A stretch of DNA of 64,000 nucleotides from Smallanthus sonchifolius (GCA_023525975.1 CM042032.1:69958260-70022259); one strand, 5' to 3'. Counted from the stretch's first letter, positions 11,511 to 22,520 are shown. Made by a program: numbers and translations. Notes: generated by a model from the sequence alone, not told the origin.

Positions 11511-12765
11511 TGTTGGGCTAATCTTGTCATAGTCTACGGGGTGTAAGAACGAAGTCGCAAGTTTGTTAGTCCTAGTAGAAGTCTAATGCTTGTTTATTTT
11601 ATTAATTTATTAATTGTTTGGTTGAGTTCGTATTAGACTAGGAGTGGGTTTTTATTTATTTGATTATTTAATTGAGTTTGAGTTGTGTTAGAATTAGTAT
11701 AAGGTTTATTATAAATAGATGGTTAGGAATTAATTGTAAAGTGTGGTTTTTTGTTTTATAAAATTCCTTGTTCGTATTCTTGCGCCTGATTTTCAACAAT
11801 TGGTATCAGAGCTTGGTTAAAGAGAAGGCCGTTTTGAGAGTCGTTTTTTTAGGAAGTGAAAGGGGAGCAGCCTGTAACTGCGGGGCTAGGAAGAAAAGAC
11901 CAAGAAGGGGCGATTTCGGTGTTCCTTGATGGTAATCCGATCTAGTTGTGATAAGACAGCTTCAATACTTAGTCAATCGACCCGTTCCTTCCCGCCAAGA
12001 ATAAAAACGGAGTAACCGGGCATAGGTTGTTTTTTGACAGAAGATATCCGATCGGATTTGCGGGTAGGCGGACGGAAAACGATTCGTCAAAGCGCGAATC
12101 TAGTCTTGCCTAGCAGGTAAAGAGGAAAAACGGAAAAAAAGCAGTAGGACAGCGGGCTTGTTTTTTTTCTTTGATCGATGGTTAAGAACATGGTTGTTCT
12201 AGTGACCTAGGAAGAGGGAGAACGATAGTGGTCAAGTGGGATTGAAGATGTGAAGAATAGGAGATAGCAATGGTATATATAAAGGATAAAAAGCATGTGT
12301 GTGAACATTGTGGTTGTGGAAGTTCATGTGAGGATGATCTAGGACGAGGCCTAGGGAATGGTCGGTGGTCTAAGAAGGGTCAAGACTGTGAACGGGTCCA
12401 AGAGAAGTGCATAACAAGATTAGGGGGGTGATTGTTGGGCTAATCTTGTCATAGTCTAATAGTCTACGGGGTGCAAGGAGAAAGTCGTTAGTTTATTGGA
12501 ATGGGTTGCAAGTTTGTTAGTCCTGGCAGAAGTCTAATGCTTGTTTATTTTATTAATTTATTAATTGTTTGGTTGAGTTCGTATTAGACTAGGAGTGAGT
12601 TTTTATTTATTTGATTATTTAATTGAGTTTGAGTTGTGTTAGGATTAGTATAAGGTTTATTATAAATAGATGGTTAGGAATTAATTGTAAAGTGTGGTTT
12701 TTTGTTTAATAAAGTTCCTTATTCGTATTCTTTGGCCTGATTTTCAACAATTGGTATCAGAGCCA
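11511..12765 (+). mobile_element. TRIM-like element: LTR, internal, LTR, second PBS
   Basis: Two direct repeats, 11511-11798 (288 bp) and 12433-12749 (317 bp), both begin TGTTGGGCTAATC and end TTTTCAACA. They share TATAAATAGATGG. The first is followed by a primer-binding site complementary to initiator tRNA-Met (TGGTATCAGAGC at 11801). A purine tract TTAGGGGGGTGA precedes the second LTR. The internal 634 bases encode no gag or pol, so it is a non-autonomous TRIM/LARD type. Unusually, the second LTR is also followed by a PBS (TGGTATCAGAGCCA at 12752) rather than by host flank. Confidence 0.8.
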
Positions 12766-12975
12766 CGTTAAATGTTTCAAGTGCGGCACATGTAAACTTA
12801 TAAAGGTTGGGATGTAGATTGCTTAAGCGAGATTAGGTAAAAGGAACGATTCATAAATACCCTTACAAATTTAAAAATATCATATTTAAAAAACAGTACG
12901 AGTTTAGTTAATTAAATAGATAGTATAAAAACAACTAAATTACCAATAAAGCCTAGGTATTATAATTGATTTACG

Positions 12976-13200
12976 TTTTTTTAACGGCAATTTGGATCAC
13001 TGACGGGTCACTGACCCACTCGATCATCTTCACCTCCCTCAGGAGGAAACCCACCATAGGTGAGAAAACCCCCTAGCCCAACCTGGACCCCCTTTTTTTT
13101 ATCACAAGTAGGACTTGAACCCAAGACCTCCCTATTTTAATGAAGTTTTAGGTATACATCTTTACAACTAGGCTAAGGCACTAAGCTAGTGGTTGTATTG
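12976..13200 (-). mobile_element. SINE, minus orientation
   Basis: On the minus strand it carries a polymerase III B-box-like GGGTTCAAGTCC (about 13108-13121) preceded by an A-box-like TTAGCCTAGTTG. It ends in CAGTGATCCAAATTGCCGTT followed by an A-run (the T-run at 12976-12982). The 3' part matches the SINE at 22647-22863. Confidence 0.7.
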
Positions 13201-13875
13201 GGAAATTGTGAATTCAGAAATTGGATACACCGATGAATATTACTTATTGGGGGTCTCATTAGAACTTGAACGAGTAGAAGTTATTGGGTCAATATTTGCT
13301 CAAATCGGTAATACGGTCAAACATGGAATTTGACTCGATTTGAGTAGAAGTTATTCAAATCATTTATAAATGTATTTTAAATTAATTGGTTTTGAAGTTA
13401 CAACTAGAATTGTGTTCACGCAAGTTGCGGCGCGTTTAACCATGAAAGAAAACTAACGTTCTTAAAAACTTATAAAATAAGGTCATAGAAAAACGAAACT
13501 GTTAACAAATTTATTGTTTACGATATAAATAAACGTACTCGAAACTTTATATAAAAAAAAAACAAAACATTTATGCAAACACATGCGTTACAACGAAATT
13601 GCTAGTAATATTCCAAAAAGTTTATACAAAAATGCACATCAAAACGTAGATAAAATAAAATAAAAGTAAAAACAAAGAAAAAAGAAAATTAAAAAATCTA
13701 AGAAAAAGAGAAACCATACGTATAAAAAATAACTTTATTAAAGTTCAGGGGGCGTATGATAACTTAATTAAAGTTTAGGAGTAATAGTGTAAATTGGTTA
13801 AAAAAAGTTGCTTAAATTGTAAGGACCAAAGTGTAAATTAAAAAAAAACAGATTTGTTGGGTAGATGCTGACGTC
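13201..13875. other. AT-rich intergenic, no gene seen
   Basis: No ORF or recognisable domain. Long A-runs occur near 13550 and 13680. Nothing else is visible. Confidence 0.5.
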
Positions 13876-14368
13876 TAGGGCTGGCATAACATGTCAGACA
13901 TAACCTGTTAAGACACGACACGATAAGATACGATTACCTGTGGTGCTAGACACGAACACGACACGATAACTAATCGTGCCAGTTTTTCCAATCACAAACA
14001 CGAACCTGTTAAGTAACAGGTTAACACGATAAGACCTGTTTAGAAACTTGTTTAAGGACACGATAAATAATACATATGTAGTGAAACAAAAATTGTCAAA
14101 ACGAGCATAAAAGTCTTAATTAGTATATAATCCATAACATATTTGAAACAAAAATCCACAAAAGTCTAAAAGCAAATATAATATATTATTATTATTTTTA
14201 ATTAAAAAATATAAACAGACTAACATGTGTTTAACCTGTTAAGACACGATTTTTATCGTGTATTAAACATGTCGACTTGTTTAAGACACAAAACCTGTTA
14301 AGGGCAAATATGAAACCTGTTAACTCCATGTCATGTTAACAGACCCGTGACAGAAATTGTCAGCTCTG
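13876..14368. mobile_element. hAT-like MITE with ACCTGTTAAGACACGA subterminal repeats
   Basis: The left end TAGGGCTGGCATAACATGTCA and the right end read in reverse (AGAGCTGACAATTTCTGTCA) form imperfect inverted repeats. The word ACCTGTTAAGACACGA and its relatives recur in both arms, on both strands. I found no convincing target duplication, so the class is by similarity of the TAGGGCTGGCA terminus. Confidence 0.6.
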
Positions 14369-14820
14369 GTCACCATGATGTCAGCAATGCATTGAAGTGT
14401 TGTAGTATATGCATTAAAGGTTTGCAGTTTGGTATTCGTAAGTATTAGAATATGAAGATTTAGTTTGGATAGAAATTTTCACTAAGAGTCGCATACATCG
14501 AAAAAAATAAAAAATATTGCTATATATTTTCTATGCATGTAGTTGTATCATTTTCTATAACAAGTACGATTTAAATAAAATGTAGGACATGGCTATGTCC
14601 TTTTAAATTTTAATGTCCATAGTTGTGCCACTTTCTTACGAAGTTAAAGAAAAAATTAGAAAAACTAACACAAAACTATGATATGGAGGTTGTTGAAGAA
14701 TTTATACATCACATTTATGTCATATTTACTGCATGATTGGGTCATGTGAAAGTTTTATCTAAAAGTAAAAAAGAAACGAGTACATGCTGATCATCAAAAT
14801 TAGTTAAGTTGTAAGTTAAA
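14369..14820. other. Intergenic, no gene seen
   Basis: About 450 AT-rich bases without a supported ORF, motif or repeat. Confidence 0.5.
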
Positions 14821-15122
14821 TCTGTTTAGTTGGCAGGAATTAATGGGATTTCAGTAGAATTGAAATTTAAATTTCATTTCTTGACATATTTGGTTGGCTA
14901 AGAGAACGAATTAGAACTGAAATTAATTCTAACCAAATCTCTTAATTAATGGAATTCAATTTCTCTTCCCATTTCAATGAAATTTTGTCTTTATTTTTAC
15001 ATTACAATTCTATTAACATATATGCTAACCAAACACGTTATGGATTTCAAATTAATCCTTTAAATTTCAAATCAAATTCAAATTATAATTCCAATTTCAA
15101 CGAATTCTGTCAACCAAACGCC
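14821..15122. mobile_element. MITE with GTTTGGTTGRCAGAATT termini
   Basis: The left GTTTAGTTGGCAGGAATT is repeated inversely at the right (AATTCTGTCAACCAAACG). The interior is built of GAATTGAAATTT-like words that pair with each other, giving a long potential fold-back. The open frame across it (99 codons from 14949) reads through the next element's end and is not a gene. No target duplication is certain. Confidence 0.6.
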
Positions 15123-15128
15123 CCCTTA

Positions 15129-15728
15129 GGCCAAGGGGAGTACCCCCGTGAAAGCGAGCGTGGAGCTGAGGTGGCCTCGTGGCCGGCGTGGTCCGCTCGC
15201 GTGAAGATTTGCACACTCGTGGACATAGGAAGAGGTGGATTAGGTTAACAACTGGAGTTGATTCATGCTAACTTTTTGCGTATTCAGACGAAGAAGACGA
15301 TGTACGACGTCGGAGTTCTTGATTTCGTCGGAGTTCTTGATTTCGCTGAAGATATTGACGAATCTCTTTCTAAAATATCTAGATATTTTTTATATTATTT
15401 TAGTTACACGAAGGCCCATGTGGTAACTACTTTTTACAAGTTTAGTCTTTTTTAACTATGGATTTGATTGTTTACAAGTTTGATCATTTAACTAATCGGC
15501 TTATAGTTGAAAAAGTTACCACTTGATTACTTAATTTTTTTCATGTTTTATTTAAATTAGAGTTAATTACACAAATTAGTATTAAATTAAATTAGAAAAA
15601 GAAAATGACGTGGCAGTGTGGAGATATGGAACCATTTCCCTCAAATGTGGAGGGTGTGGAAAAGCTGTGGAATCTGATGTGGCGCTGGCGTGGATAGGTG
15701 TGGAAACTTGTGGGTACTCCCCATAGCC
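15129..15728. mobile_element. PIF/Harbinger-type MITE (Tourist-like)
   Basis: Termini GGCCAAGGGGAGTAC (left) and GTACTCCCCATAGCC (right) are 15-bp inverted repeats with two mismatches. They are flanked by TTA at 15126-15128 and TTA at 15729-15731, the 3-bp TWA target duplication of PIF/Harbinger elements. It is 600 bp and non-coding. Confidence 0.85.
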
Positions 15729-15731
15729 TTA

Positions 15732-16805
15732 GGGTGATGGGGGTCATTTAACCTTTTACTCATTTACTCACCAAAGCTGCCTAATAGAATTCTGACACCT
15801 CAAAACTACTCATTTACTCATATTTCATTAGAAACACCCTACTCATTTACTCACCAACTTTTTTTGTAAAAAAAAATAAACATTTAATTTAAAAAAATAC
15901 AATTTCATTAAATAAAAATTAACATAATACAACTAAAAATAAAAAACCTACAAAGTAAATAAAAGCTAGATAATAAAATTTTAAAATCTAAAAGGTGCAT
16001 TGTCATCCATACTTTGCGACAATTTCACGTTTACGTTGCAATACAATCGACAAGTACGGTTCTACGAGATGATCATTCGATTCGGTGAATGTTTTGATGT
16101 CACGATCCTTTTGTTTTTCAAGCATCAACTCAATCGTCGTTTGTTCTCTTTTTAATTTTGTTTCCGCCATCTTATCCCGAATACTTTCTTTTTTTATCTC
16201 TAACGCTTTCATAGTCTTGTATTCTTCGACTATGTCTACCAAATTTCCCTTACTAGATAAAATTTCAGCCGATTTCTTCCCCGGGCGATAGTATATTTGG
16301 ATCGGTTAAACTTTGAGGGTAGTAGTTTGGATGTTGAGGTTGCGGGAAATAGCTTGGAATTGGTTGAGGAGGTGGTTGTGGTCGTTGAGCAGGTGGTTGG
16401 GTTCGTCGGGGAGCGGTTTGGGTTCGTTCGGGTCACGGTTGAGATTGAACTTTTGACCTAAATTTTCTAAGCTTTGTTGATTTTTTTGATCACCCTTCCA
16501 TTTTTTTTGTAGAGTGTAAAATTATATAGATAAGATAAAAGATATATAGATGATAGGTAAAAATATATGTGTGTGGAATGTGGGTATATATAGATAAAAA
16601 ATTAGTATTTTTTTAAAGCACCCAACCCACCCCCCACCCCCACCAACGGCTAGCTCCAACGGATAGAAACACAACAGCTCCCGAGTAAATATACTCGTTC
16701 ATTCTACTCGGCCCTACTCGAATTAAAAGGGGTGGTGTACCCCCCTTTACCCGATCCTCTCTCTCTCTTACTCGGTTACAATCGAGTTACACGTCCCCAT
16801 CACCC
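15732..16805. mobile_element. PIF/Harbinger derivative with ORF1 remnant
   Basis: Termini GGGTGATGGGGGTCA (left) and ACGTCCCCATCACCC (right) are inverted repeats. The flanks are TTA at 15729-15731 and TTA at 16806-16808. The left TTA is the same one that closes the MITE at 15129-15728, so the two elements abut. The interior keeps part of a Myb/SANT-like ORF1 on the minus strand but no DDE transposase. Confidence 0.85.
16003..16290 (-). pseudogene. Harbinger ORF1 C-terminal remnant
   Basis: The open frame encodes RPGKKSAEILSSKGN, then VDIVEEYKTMKALEIKKE, a charged helix, KMAETKLKREQTTIELMLEK, and a tail ending at 16003. This layout (a basic GRKxAK-like segment followed by a Lys/Glu-rich coiled coil) is that of the C-terminal part of plant PIF/Harbinger ORF1 and of host proteins derived from it. 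The N-terminal trihelix/Myb part is missing; only Pro/Thr-rich frames lie upstream (16236-16436). ORF1 normally helps the transposase bind DNA. This copy is not functional. Confidence 0.6.
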
Positions 16806-17014
16806 TTAGAGTTTTCATAAGCGCGTGCGATGTGTGGTTTTAGGTAGCAAGATTATGGTAAGAAGCCTAGTGGATTAGAAGACATTGTTTTAGTTTGTCA
16901 TAAAATTGGAAGGTTATTGACAAACTGCTATGGAATCAATATCGTACACCCCACATTTATAAAAAATAAAAAATAAATAAACATGAGTTTGAATATATAC
17001 CAATGATCAAATCC

Positions 17015-19012
17015 TCACCAAAAATCCTTGCAAGAACACTTCCCATTTCGGAAATGATGAAACCTCAAACGATCCCTCACTACTATATCCCTCTTGTATA
17101 CACACGAAACCAACTTAATCACCGAATGACAATCTTCACACATCCTTAGATTTTTCGTCACCCGAATAGGCGTCCCGGTTGATGTACTAATCAACCCGAA
17201 CGCTATCGCGAGCTTTTCGCTATGTTGCCATAGCGTTGTTTCCTTCTCGTCCTCCTCGATATCAAACAAAACCTCCGATGTTTTCGGGACATAACCTTCT
17301 AACTCTAGTTTTACCATCATCTCCTCCACCATCGCGTAAATCTCTCTCGCCCGGGGATGGTAAGAATCCCCGATTTTGAACTCGTGAACGACCCCGTCTA
17401 AGTCGATTGTGCTTGTCCCGGTGGTGGTTTTTACGCCGTTTTCCTTCATCAATGCTCTCACTTTCTCGACGTCGTCCCATCTCCCTGCTTTCGCGTATAT
17501 GTTGGATAATAGCGCGTATCGACCTCCATTTTTAGGGTCTAGTTCAATCAACATTTTCCCGATTTTCTCGCCCATATCTATGTTTCCATGAACCCTGCAC
17601 GCGCCTAAAAGGGCACCCCAAACCGCAGGACTTGGTGTCATTGGCATTGTGCGTATTAGTTCCTCGGCTTCAGTTAACCGTCCTGCTCGGGCTAAAAGAT
17701 CAACCACGCATCCGTAGTGGTGCACCGTTGGCTCAACCCCATGAACTTCTTGCATCGTATTGAAATACTCCAAGCCCACATCAACCAACCCGCCATGTGC
17801 ACACGCGTTTAGTATTCCCACGAATGTGATATCGTCGGGTTTCACCCGTTGTCTTTCCATTTGTAAGAAAAGCGCGATTGCATCCTTCGCCCTACCATGC
17901 ATCGCGAGCCCTCCAATCATCGCGTTCCATGAAGAAACCTCTTTCGTTTTCATCGTCTCGAAAACATCCCACGCCAAATCAAGCCGTCCAAGTTTCGCAT
18001 ACATATCCAACAACGCGGTCCCCAAAACCCCATCTAACTCGATCGAATTCCGCTTAGCGTACCCATGGATCCACTTCCCTTGATCAAGCGAACCTACATT
18101 CGCACAAGCCGACGCCACACTCGAAAGCACAAACCTTTTCAACTTAACATTCTCCCTTTGCATCACCCTAAACATTTCCAACACTTCTTCAAAACACCCA
18201 TTTTTATTATACCCATCAATCATCCCACTCCACGAAATCTCATCTCGTTCAGGCATTTCATCAAACACCTTCCGCGCATCCTCAACCATCCCACATTTCG
18301 CCAAACCCGTAACCATCGCATTCCAAGAACCAACATTCTTTTTCACATTCGTTTCAAACAAAACCGAAGCAGATTCAATCTCCCCACATTTCAAATACCC
18401 ATCAATCATAGCATTAAAACATACAACATCCCAGTCCCCATAATCATGCACCATCCGAGCTTCAATCAAGAAACCAAACGACGAATACATTTGAATCGCA
18501 GCACTTCTCACATACCCATCTCCCATAAACCCATTTTTCACCACATGACAATGAATCTGCTCAACTTCTTCAACAGATTTCAAAGCCATACAAGCTTTGA
18601 ATAACATTGGGTAAGTGAATTTATTTGGGTTTGAATTTGAACCCACCATGTTTGAATAATATAACAGGGCTAAACAGGGGTTGTTGTTGTCAACACACGC
18701 TTTGATAATTGAGTTCCATACGAAGACATTTGGATTGGGGACTTGATGGAAGACTTGGATGGAGGATGTGAAACTGTTGAAGTGAGGGTTTGCGTAGGAT
18801 TTGATTAAGGAACCGGCGATGTAGTGGTCTTGAAAGTGGTTGGTTTTGAGGATTAGGGCGTGGGTTTGTTTGAGAAGGTGGAGAGATGTGGTGCATTTGG
18901 TGGTTAGGATGTTTAGAAGTGATTTTTGTGTTATGGGTTGGTTGGGATTCTCAGTAAGGTGGTGATGAGACGGCAGCTCGGCGGTGGTGGCGGTGGTGGC
19001 GGTGGTAGTCAT
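17015..19012 (-). CDS. PLS-class pentatricopeptide repeat protein, DYW subgroup
   Basis: Intronless 665-codon gene, usual for plant PPR genes. About ten P/L/S repeats fill residues ~60-480, seen as VFVWNSIIKAC, VCFNAMIDGYLKCGEIESA, GSWNAMVTGLAKCGMVEDA, ISWSGMIDGYNKNG, SSWNAMIGGLAMHGRAKDA and ITFVGILNACAHGGLVDVG. E and E+ motifs follow (AVWGALLGACRVHGN, YALLSNIYAKAGRW). The DYW cytidine-deaminase domain is complete: HSEKLAIAFGL from residue 597, CEDCH at 625-629, HHFRNGKCSC from 652, ending KDFW instead of the common DYW. DYW proteins normally edit C to U in organelle RNA. The target cannot be read from this sequence. The N-terminus is Thr/Ala-rich and then Ser/Leu/Lys-rich, compatible with organelle import but not a clear transit peptide. 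A gypsy LTR lies within about 160 bases upstream in the same orientation. Confidence 0.95.
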   Translation of the reverse strand: MTTTATTATTAELPSHHHLTENPNQPITQKSLLNILTTKCTTSLHLLKQTHALILKTNHFQDHYIAGSLIKSYANPHFNSFTSSIQVFHQVPNPNVFVWNSIIKACVDNNNPCLALLYYSNMVGSNSNPNKFTYPMLFKACMALKSVEEVEQIHCHVVKNGFMGDGYVRSAAIQMYSSFGFLIEARMVHDYGDWDVVCFNAMIDGYLKCGEIESASVLFETNVKKNVGSWNAMVTGLAKCGMVEDARKVFDEMPERDEISWSGMIDGYNKNGCFEEVLEMFRVMQRENVKLKRFVLSSVASACANVGSLDQGKWIHGYAKRNSIELDGVLGTALLDMYAKLGRLDLAWDVFETMKTKEVSSWNAMIGGLAMHGRAKDAIALFLQMERQRVKPDDITFVGILNACAHGGLVDVGLEYFNTMQEVHGVEPTVHHYGCVVDLLARAGRLTEAEELIRTMPMTPSPAVWGALLGACRVHGNIDMGEKIGKMLIELDPKNGGRYALLSNIYAKAGRWDDVEKVRALMKENGVKTTTGTSTIDLDGVVHEFKIGDSYHPRAREIYAMVEEMMVKLELEGYVPKTSEVLFDIEEDEKETTLWQHSEKLAIAFGLISTSTGTPIRVTKNLRMCEDCHSVIKLVSCVYKRDIVVRDRLRFHHFRNGKCSCKDFW

Positions 19013-19169
19013 GCTTTTCTGATGAGAAAGCTGGTGGTGTTACTGTTTTGTGTGTTCATGATAAGATGAGGTAGAATACAACTGTGATCGTAAATAATAG
19101 CATTTAATTAAAAAATAATAATCTTTTTATCATATTTTTTTGTCTTTTTCTCTTTTGATGACTTTTAAA

Positions 19170-21122
19170 AATTAGTATCTAAACGTCACTTGTTTAATTT
19201 ATTTATCATACTGAATTATAATATTTAAATCATTCAAAACGTAGAGGAAACATTCATCATTCAAGTACATAACAACGGAAGTCTTAACATTTAAAACATA
19301 AACATTGTCTTAACATAATTTAAAGTGGGATGTCAGTCTTATGCAAGATAGCCATCACGCCTTCGCACGAACCTTCCTCTTGTTACCTGAAATGTATACT
19401 AAAAGTCAGCTAACACTGGTAAGTTCTAGTTTAAAGCATCAGGTATAACGTTAGTCATTCATTCATATCATTGGTTCATATATATATATACTTACAACAT
19501 TGTTTCAGTGGACATACATTGACTATACACGCAAATAGGTGCATATGCATACATTGAACATTCATTGGTCATACACATAAGGGTGATCAACCCGTCACTG
19601 ATTACGTAAGCCACAAAGACAGACGCTCCGTCCTATCGTCGTAGGCCGTAATTCATACCGTGTCTACCGAAGTAGTCCGTCCTTCATTACCGTCCGACAA
19701 CCTTTGGTTGTCCGTCTACCGTGTCTACCGTCGTAGTCCGTCCTTTCGCACGTCTGCCCGAAGGCATCCGTTTCCCATGCGAACTATTATTCATGCAACC
19801 GTTCTACTTATCATTGATAAGGCATTTGCTTCGACCGTCCATTGATTGCCTTTCATACGTCCTACTTGATAAAGGAACGTACACGTCCCGGTTGCATGAT
19901 AGTCACATGGTCGTCCGTCTACCGTAGTAGCCGTTAGCATCGAAGCGTCCGTAACATTCACATATATTCACAACATGCAGGATATAGTATATATATAAAG
20001 CACGATTTCATTCTTTTATGTTATATCATACTTTCATTCATAATTCACAACATACTTGCTATGTATCTTTGTTCATAAGCATATCTGTTATACAAATAAC
20101 TATCATGCATTGTCATATAGCACCTAACATAACATTCATTCATATCATGTATACACTTCAGCCCCAAAATCATTTAAAATCATTTGCACGTAACACGTAC
20201 GGGGCACATAGAACTCACCTAATGAGTGGTTTCTGTAATACACTTAGCCAGTTACTGAGCGTCACTAAGGTCACTCACAATCTGTATAATAAAGTCATAC
20301 ACATAAGGTGGTGCTCCTAGATGACACTAGACATTACTATGCTTGAACCCAGTAGTTTCGGGTCATGGGTTTATATCGAAACTATGGTAGTTTCAATGGG
20401 TAACTTATGTAAAATCTTAGTAGTTTCGGGTCATAGGTTTATATAGAAACTGTGGTAGTTTCGATGGGTAACTTATATAAAATCTTAGTAGTTTTGGGTC
20501 AGGGGTTTATATCGAAACTATGATTGTTTCGATGGGTCTGCATATATCGAAACTAGGTAGCTTCGATGGATTTACCTATATCGAAACTAGTAGTTTCGAT
20601 GCATCAGTCTTCTTCTCCAACCAGAAACCCTAGACCTGGCCAATTATTTCTAATCGATCAAACCTTGAACTTTTTACGTTCAAAACGTTTCTTTTTCATC
20701 CATGAAAACGATTTTGTGGTCTATTTTGAATATCATACGTAAAAACTAAACCTTTACACGATTTTAACCCGAAAACCAAAAGTTATTAAAACTCAGATTT
20801 GGGCATGATGGTTACCTGGTTTTGCTTCCTTCTTGTTTCTATACGTTCCAGAGATGGTGAGCAACAATCCTCGAGACTTTGAGCTTGATCCCGAGCTTTC
20901 TCTCGCTAGACCCGAGCTCTCTCTTTCTCTCTCTAGCCTTGCGCAAATGAGGTAAGTGAGGAGAGGCTGAGGTGAGGGCGCTGATATGAGGGGTTTTTCC
21001 TTCATGATCTCGGCCCATGGGCCGGCCCAAGGCCAAACCCCCACGTTCCTTTTTCGCCTTGTGATGTTAGTCCCGATCTTTATTTCCTTTTACTTTCGTT
21101 TATTTATTTTAGGGATGTTACA
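19170..21122 (-). mobile_element. LTR of a gypsy-type element (LTR B), minus orientation
   Basis: On the minus strand it begins TGTAACATCCC at 21122. A GGGCCGGCCCATGGGCC stretch and CTAGAGAGAGAAAG leader follow, then a palindromic tandem array (20351-20602), then segments shared with LTR A. The 3' border is uncertain: the sequence reads like LTR down to about 19170, and one possible end (TGACA) lies at 19331. No internal gag-pol adjoins, so it is a solo LTR or truncated copy. Confidence 0.65.
20351..20602. repeat. 68-bp tandem repeat built of TATCGAAACTA/TAGTTTCGATA palindromes
   Basis: The word AGTAGTTT(C/T)GGG starts at 20351, 20419 and 20487, an exact period of 68. Each unit contains ATCGAAACTA followed by TAGTTTCRAT, so neighbouring halves pair. 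After the third unit the array shrinks to bare half-palindromes, ending in TATCGAAACTAGTAGTTTCGAT (20579-20600), which pairs perfectly for ten bases each side. Confidence 0.9.
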
Positions 21123-21186
21123 TAGTATAACTCAAAATACTTTTATATTTTTTTAATCTTGTTTTGTAAGTTATTTTTTACAACTG

Positions 21187-21400
21187 GTTTTTTTTCACAG
21201 CGAAAGCTCGACTGGCAGGTCTCACATAGTGAAAATCTTGTACATCAGTCGCATCATGCATATCACCAGTCCAGGAGGAAACCCATCACTGTGTGAAAAC
21301 CTCTTAGAGTCGGGATCGAACACATGACTTAAAAGAGGCCAAGGTCCAATCCGTTACTCCCATGTCGTTGGACCAGAAGGCCAACATCTTAGAACCGCTA
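21187..21400 (-). mobile_element. SINE, minus orientation
   Basis: The minus strand shows TTGGTCCAACGACATGGG (A-box region) and GTGTTCGATCCCGAC (B box; GGTTCGANNCC consensus). It then has the shared GGTTTTC...GGGTTTCCTCCTG body and an A-run at the end (T-run at 21187-21195). It is the same family as the SINEs at 12976 and 22647. Confidence 0.7.
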
Positions 21401-22229
21401 ATTCAAACACTCATTAATTTGGGTAACTTTACACCATAGTAACCAAGTTTTTCAAATATTTTAGTAAAGTCACTTAAAGTTTTTTGTCCCTCTAAAAATC
21501 ACTCAACTTTTACTACGTGTTTCAATCCTATGTAATATTTTTATAAATGTTTAAATTTTTTAGAATTAAGTTGGGTACAATACAACTACAAGTCTACAAC
21601 AACCACCAAACACAATAAAAATCTCACAGCAGAGCTATTAGTAGGGTCTATGAAGGGTGGGATGTAGACAAACCATACCTCTATACCGAATGATAGATAG
21701 GTCGCTTCCAGAGAGACACTCAGCTCCACAAACCATAACAAGAAATGACAAGTATAATAGAACCAAAGTTGGTTTAAACATGAAGTTTTGATTCTCTGGA
21801 TAAATCTAAACTTAGTCAAAGTTCTCATTTTTAAAGACCGAACACTTTTAACGGCATTATTAATTCATTTTCAACTCAAACTTCGTTCTCATCAGAGCAT
21901 TATAAACATGACCATTCACCAACTTTCGGACATGGCCTATATATTCTTTTATAAGCCGGAACATTGTTCGTTCTTTCAAAACACTATCTTAAGTGCATTT
22001 ATTTTGGCATTCTAGACATTATATTGGTAACACGAGTTAGACTTACACTCATACTTCTAAAAAGTATAAAACCATATGTATTTTACAGAATGGGTTGGAC
22101 CATATTTTTTTTATGAAAACCTTAAAGTTTCATAAAATATCATTTAAAAAATAGAGATAGAGTCGGATGAGAGTCTAAAGAAAACAAAAGCAAAGCCTAG
22201 TTGTACAAATCCCTTTTGAAGAGTGCTAT
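21401..22229. other. Intergenic, half of a MITE and no gene
   Basis: From about 21430 there is one arm of the GTAACCAAGTTT family (GTAACCAAGTTTTTC...AAAGTCACTTAAAG) found intact in the TLP18.3 introns. The remainder has no supported gene. Confidence 0.45.
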
Positions 22230-22520
22230 TATTAGTACACCCAAAAGGTTCTTTTGACATCCTTTATACGACTCGTATAGCCCAATACGAGTTGTATTGT
22301 CTAAAAAGTTAAATTAACAGTTACCAGACATGTCACATTAGACTCATTCAGTCACTAATACAGTCGGATTTTGTCCAAAAATGTATAATACGGTCGTATT
22401 GTGTCAAAAAATGCACAATACGACCGTATTGTGCTAAAAAAATGCATAATACTATCGTATTGTGCATCGTATATGACTCATATAGACCTATACAAGTCGT
22501 ATAAGATTTGAGTGTCAAAT
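22230..22520. repeat. MITE-like repeat with tandem AATACGACCGTATT palindromes
   Basis: Between 22350 and 22475 the sequence repeats a unit of about 34 bases made of CAATACG(R)YCGTATTGTG followed by an A-rich TGCAYAATAC spacer, about three times. The outer arms carry ACGACTCGTATAG and TATACAAGTCGTATA, which are inverse of each other. There is no coding sequence. Confidence 0.7.

Noticed and set aside
14949..15248. 99-codon plus-strand ORF
   Set aside because: Starts in one MITE and ends inside the adjoining Harbinger MITE; composition follows the repeat words.
18065..18604. 179-codon plus-strand ORF inside the PPR gene
   Set aside because: Antisense shadow of conserved PPR repeats; composition is His/Pro/Arg-biased without any domain.
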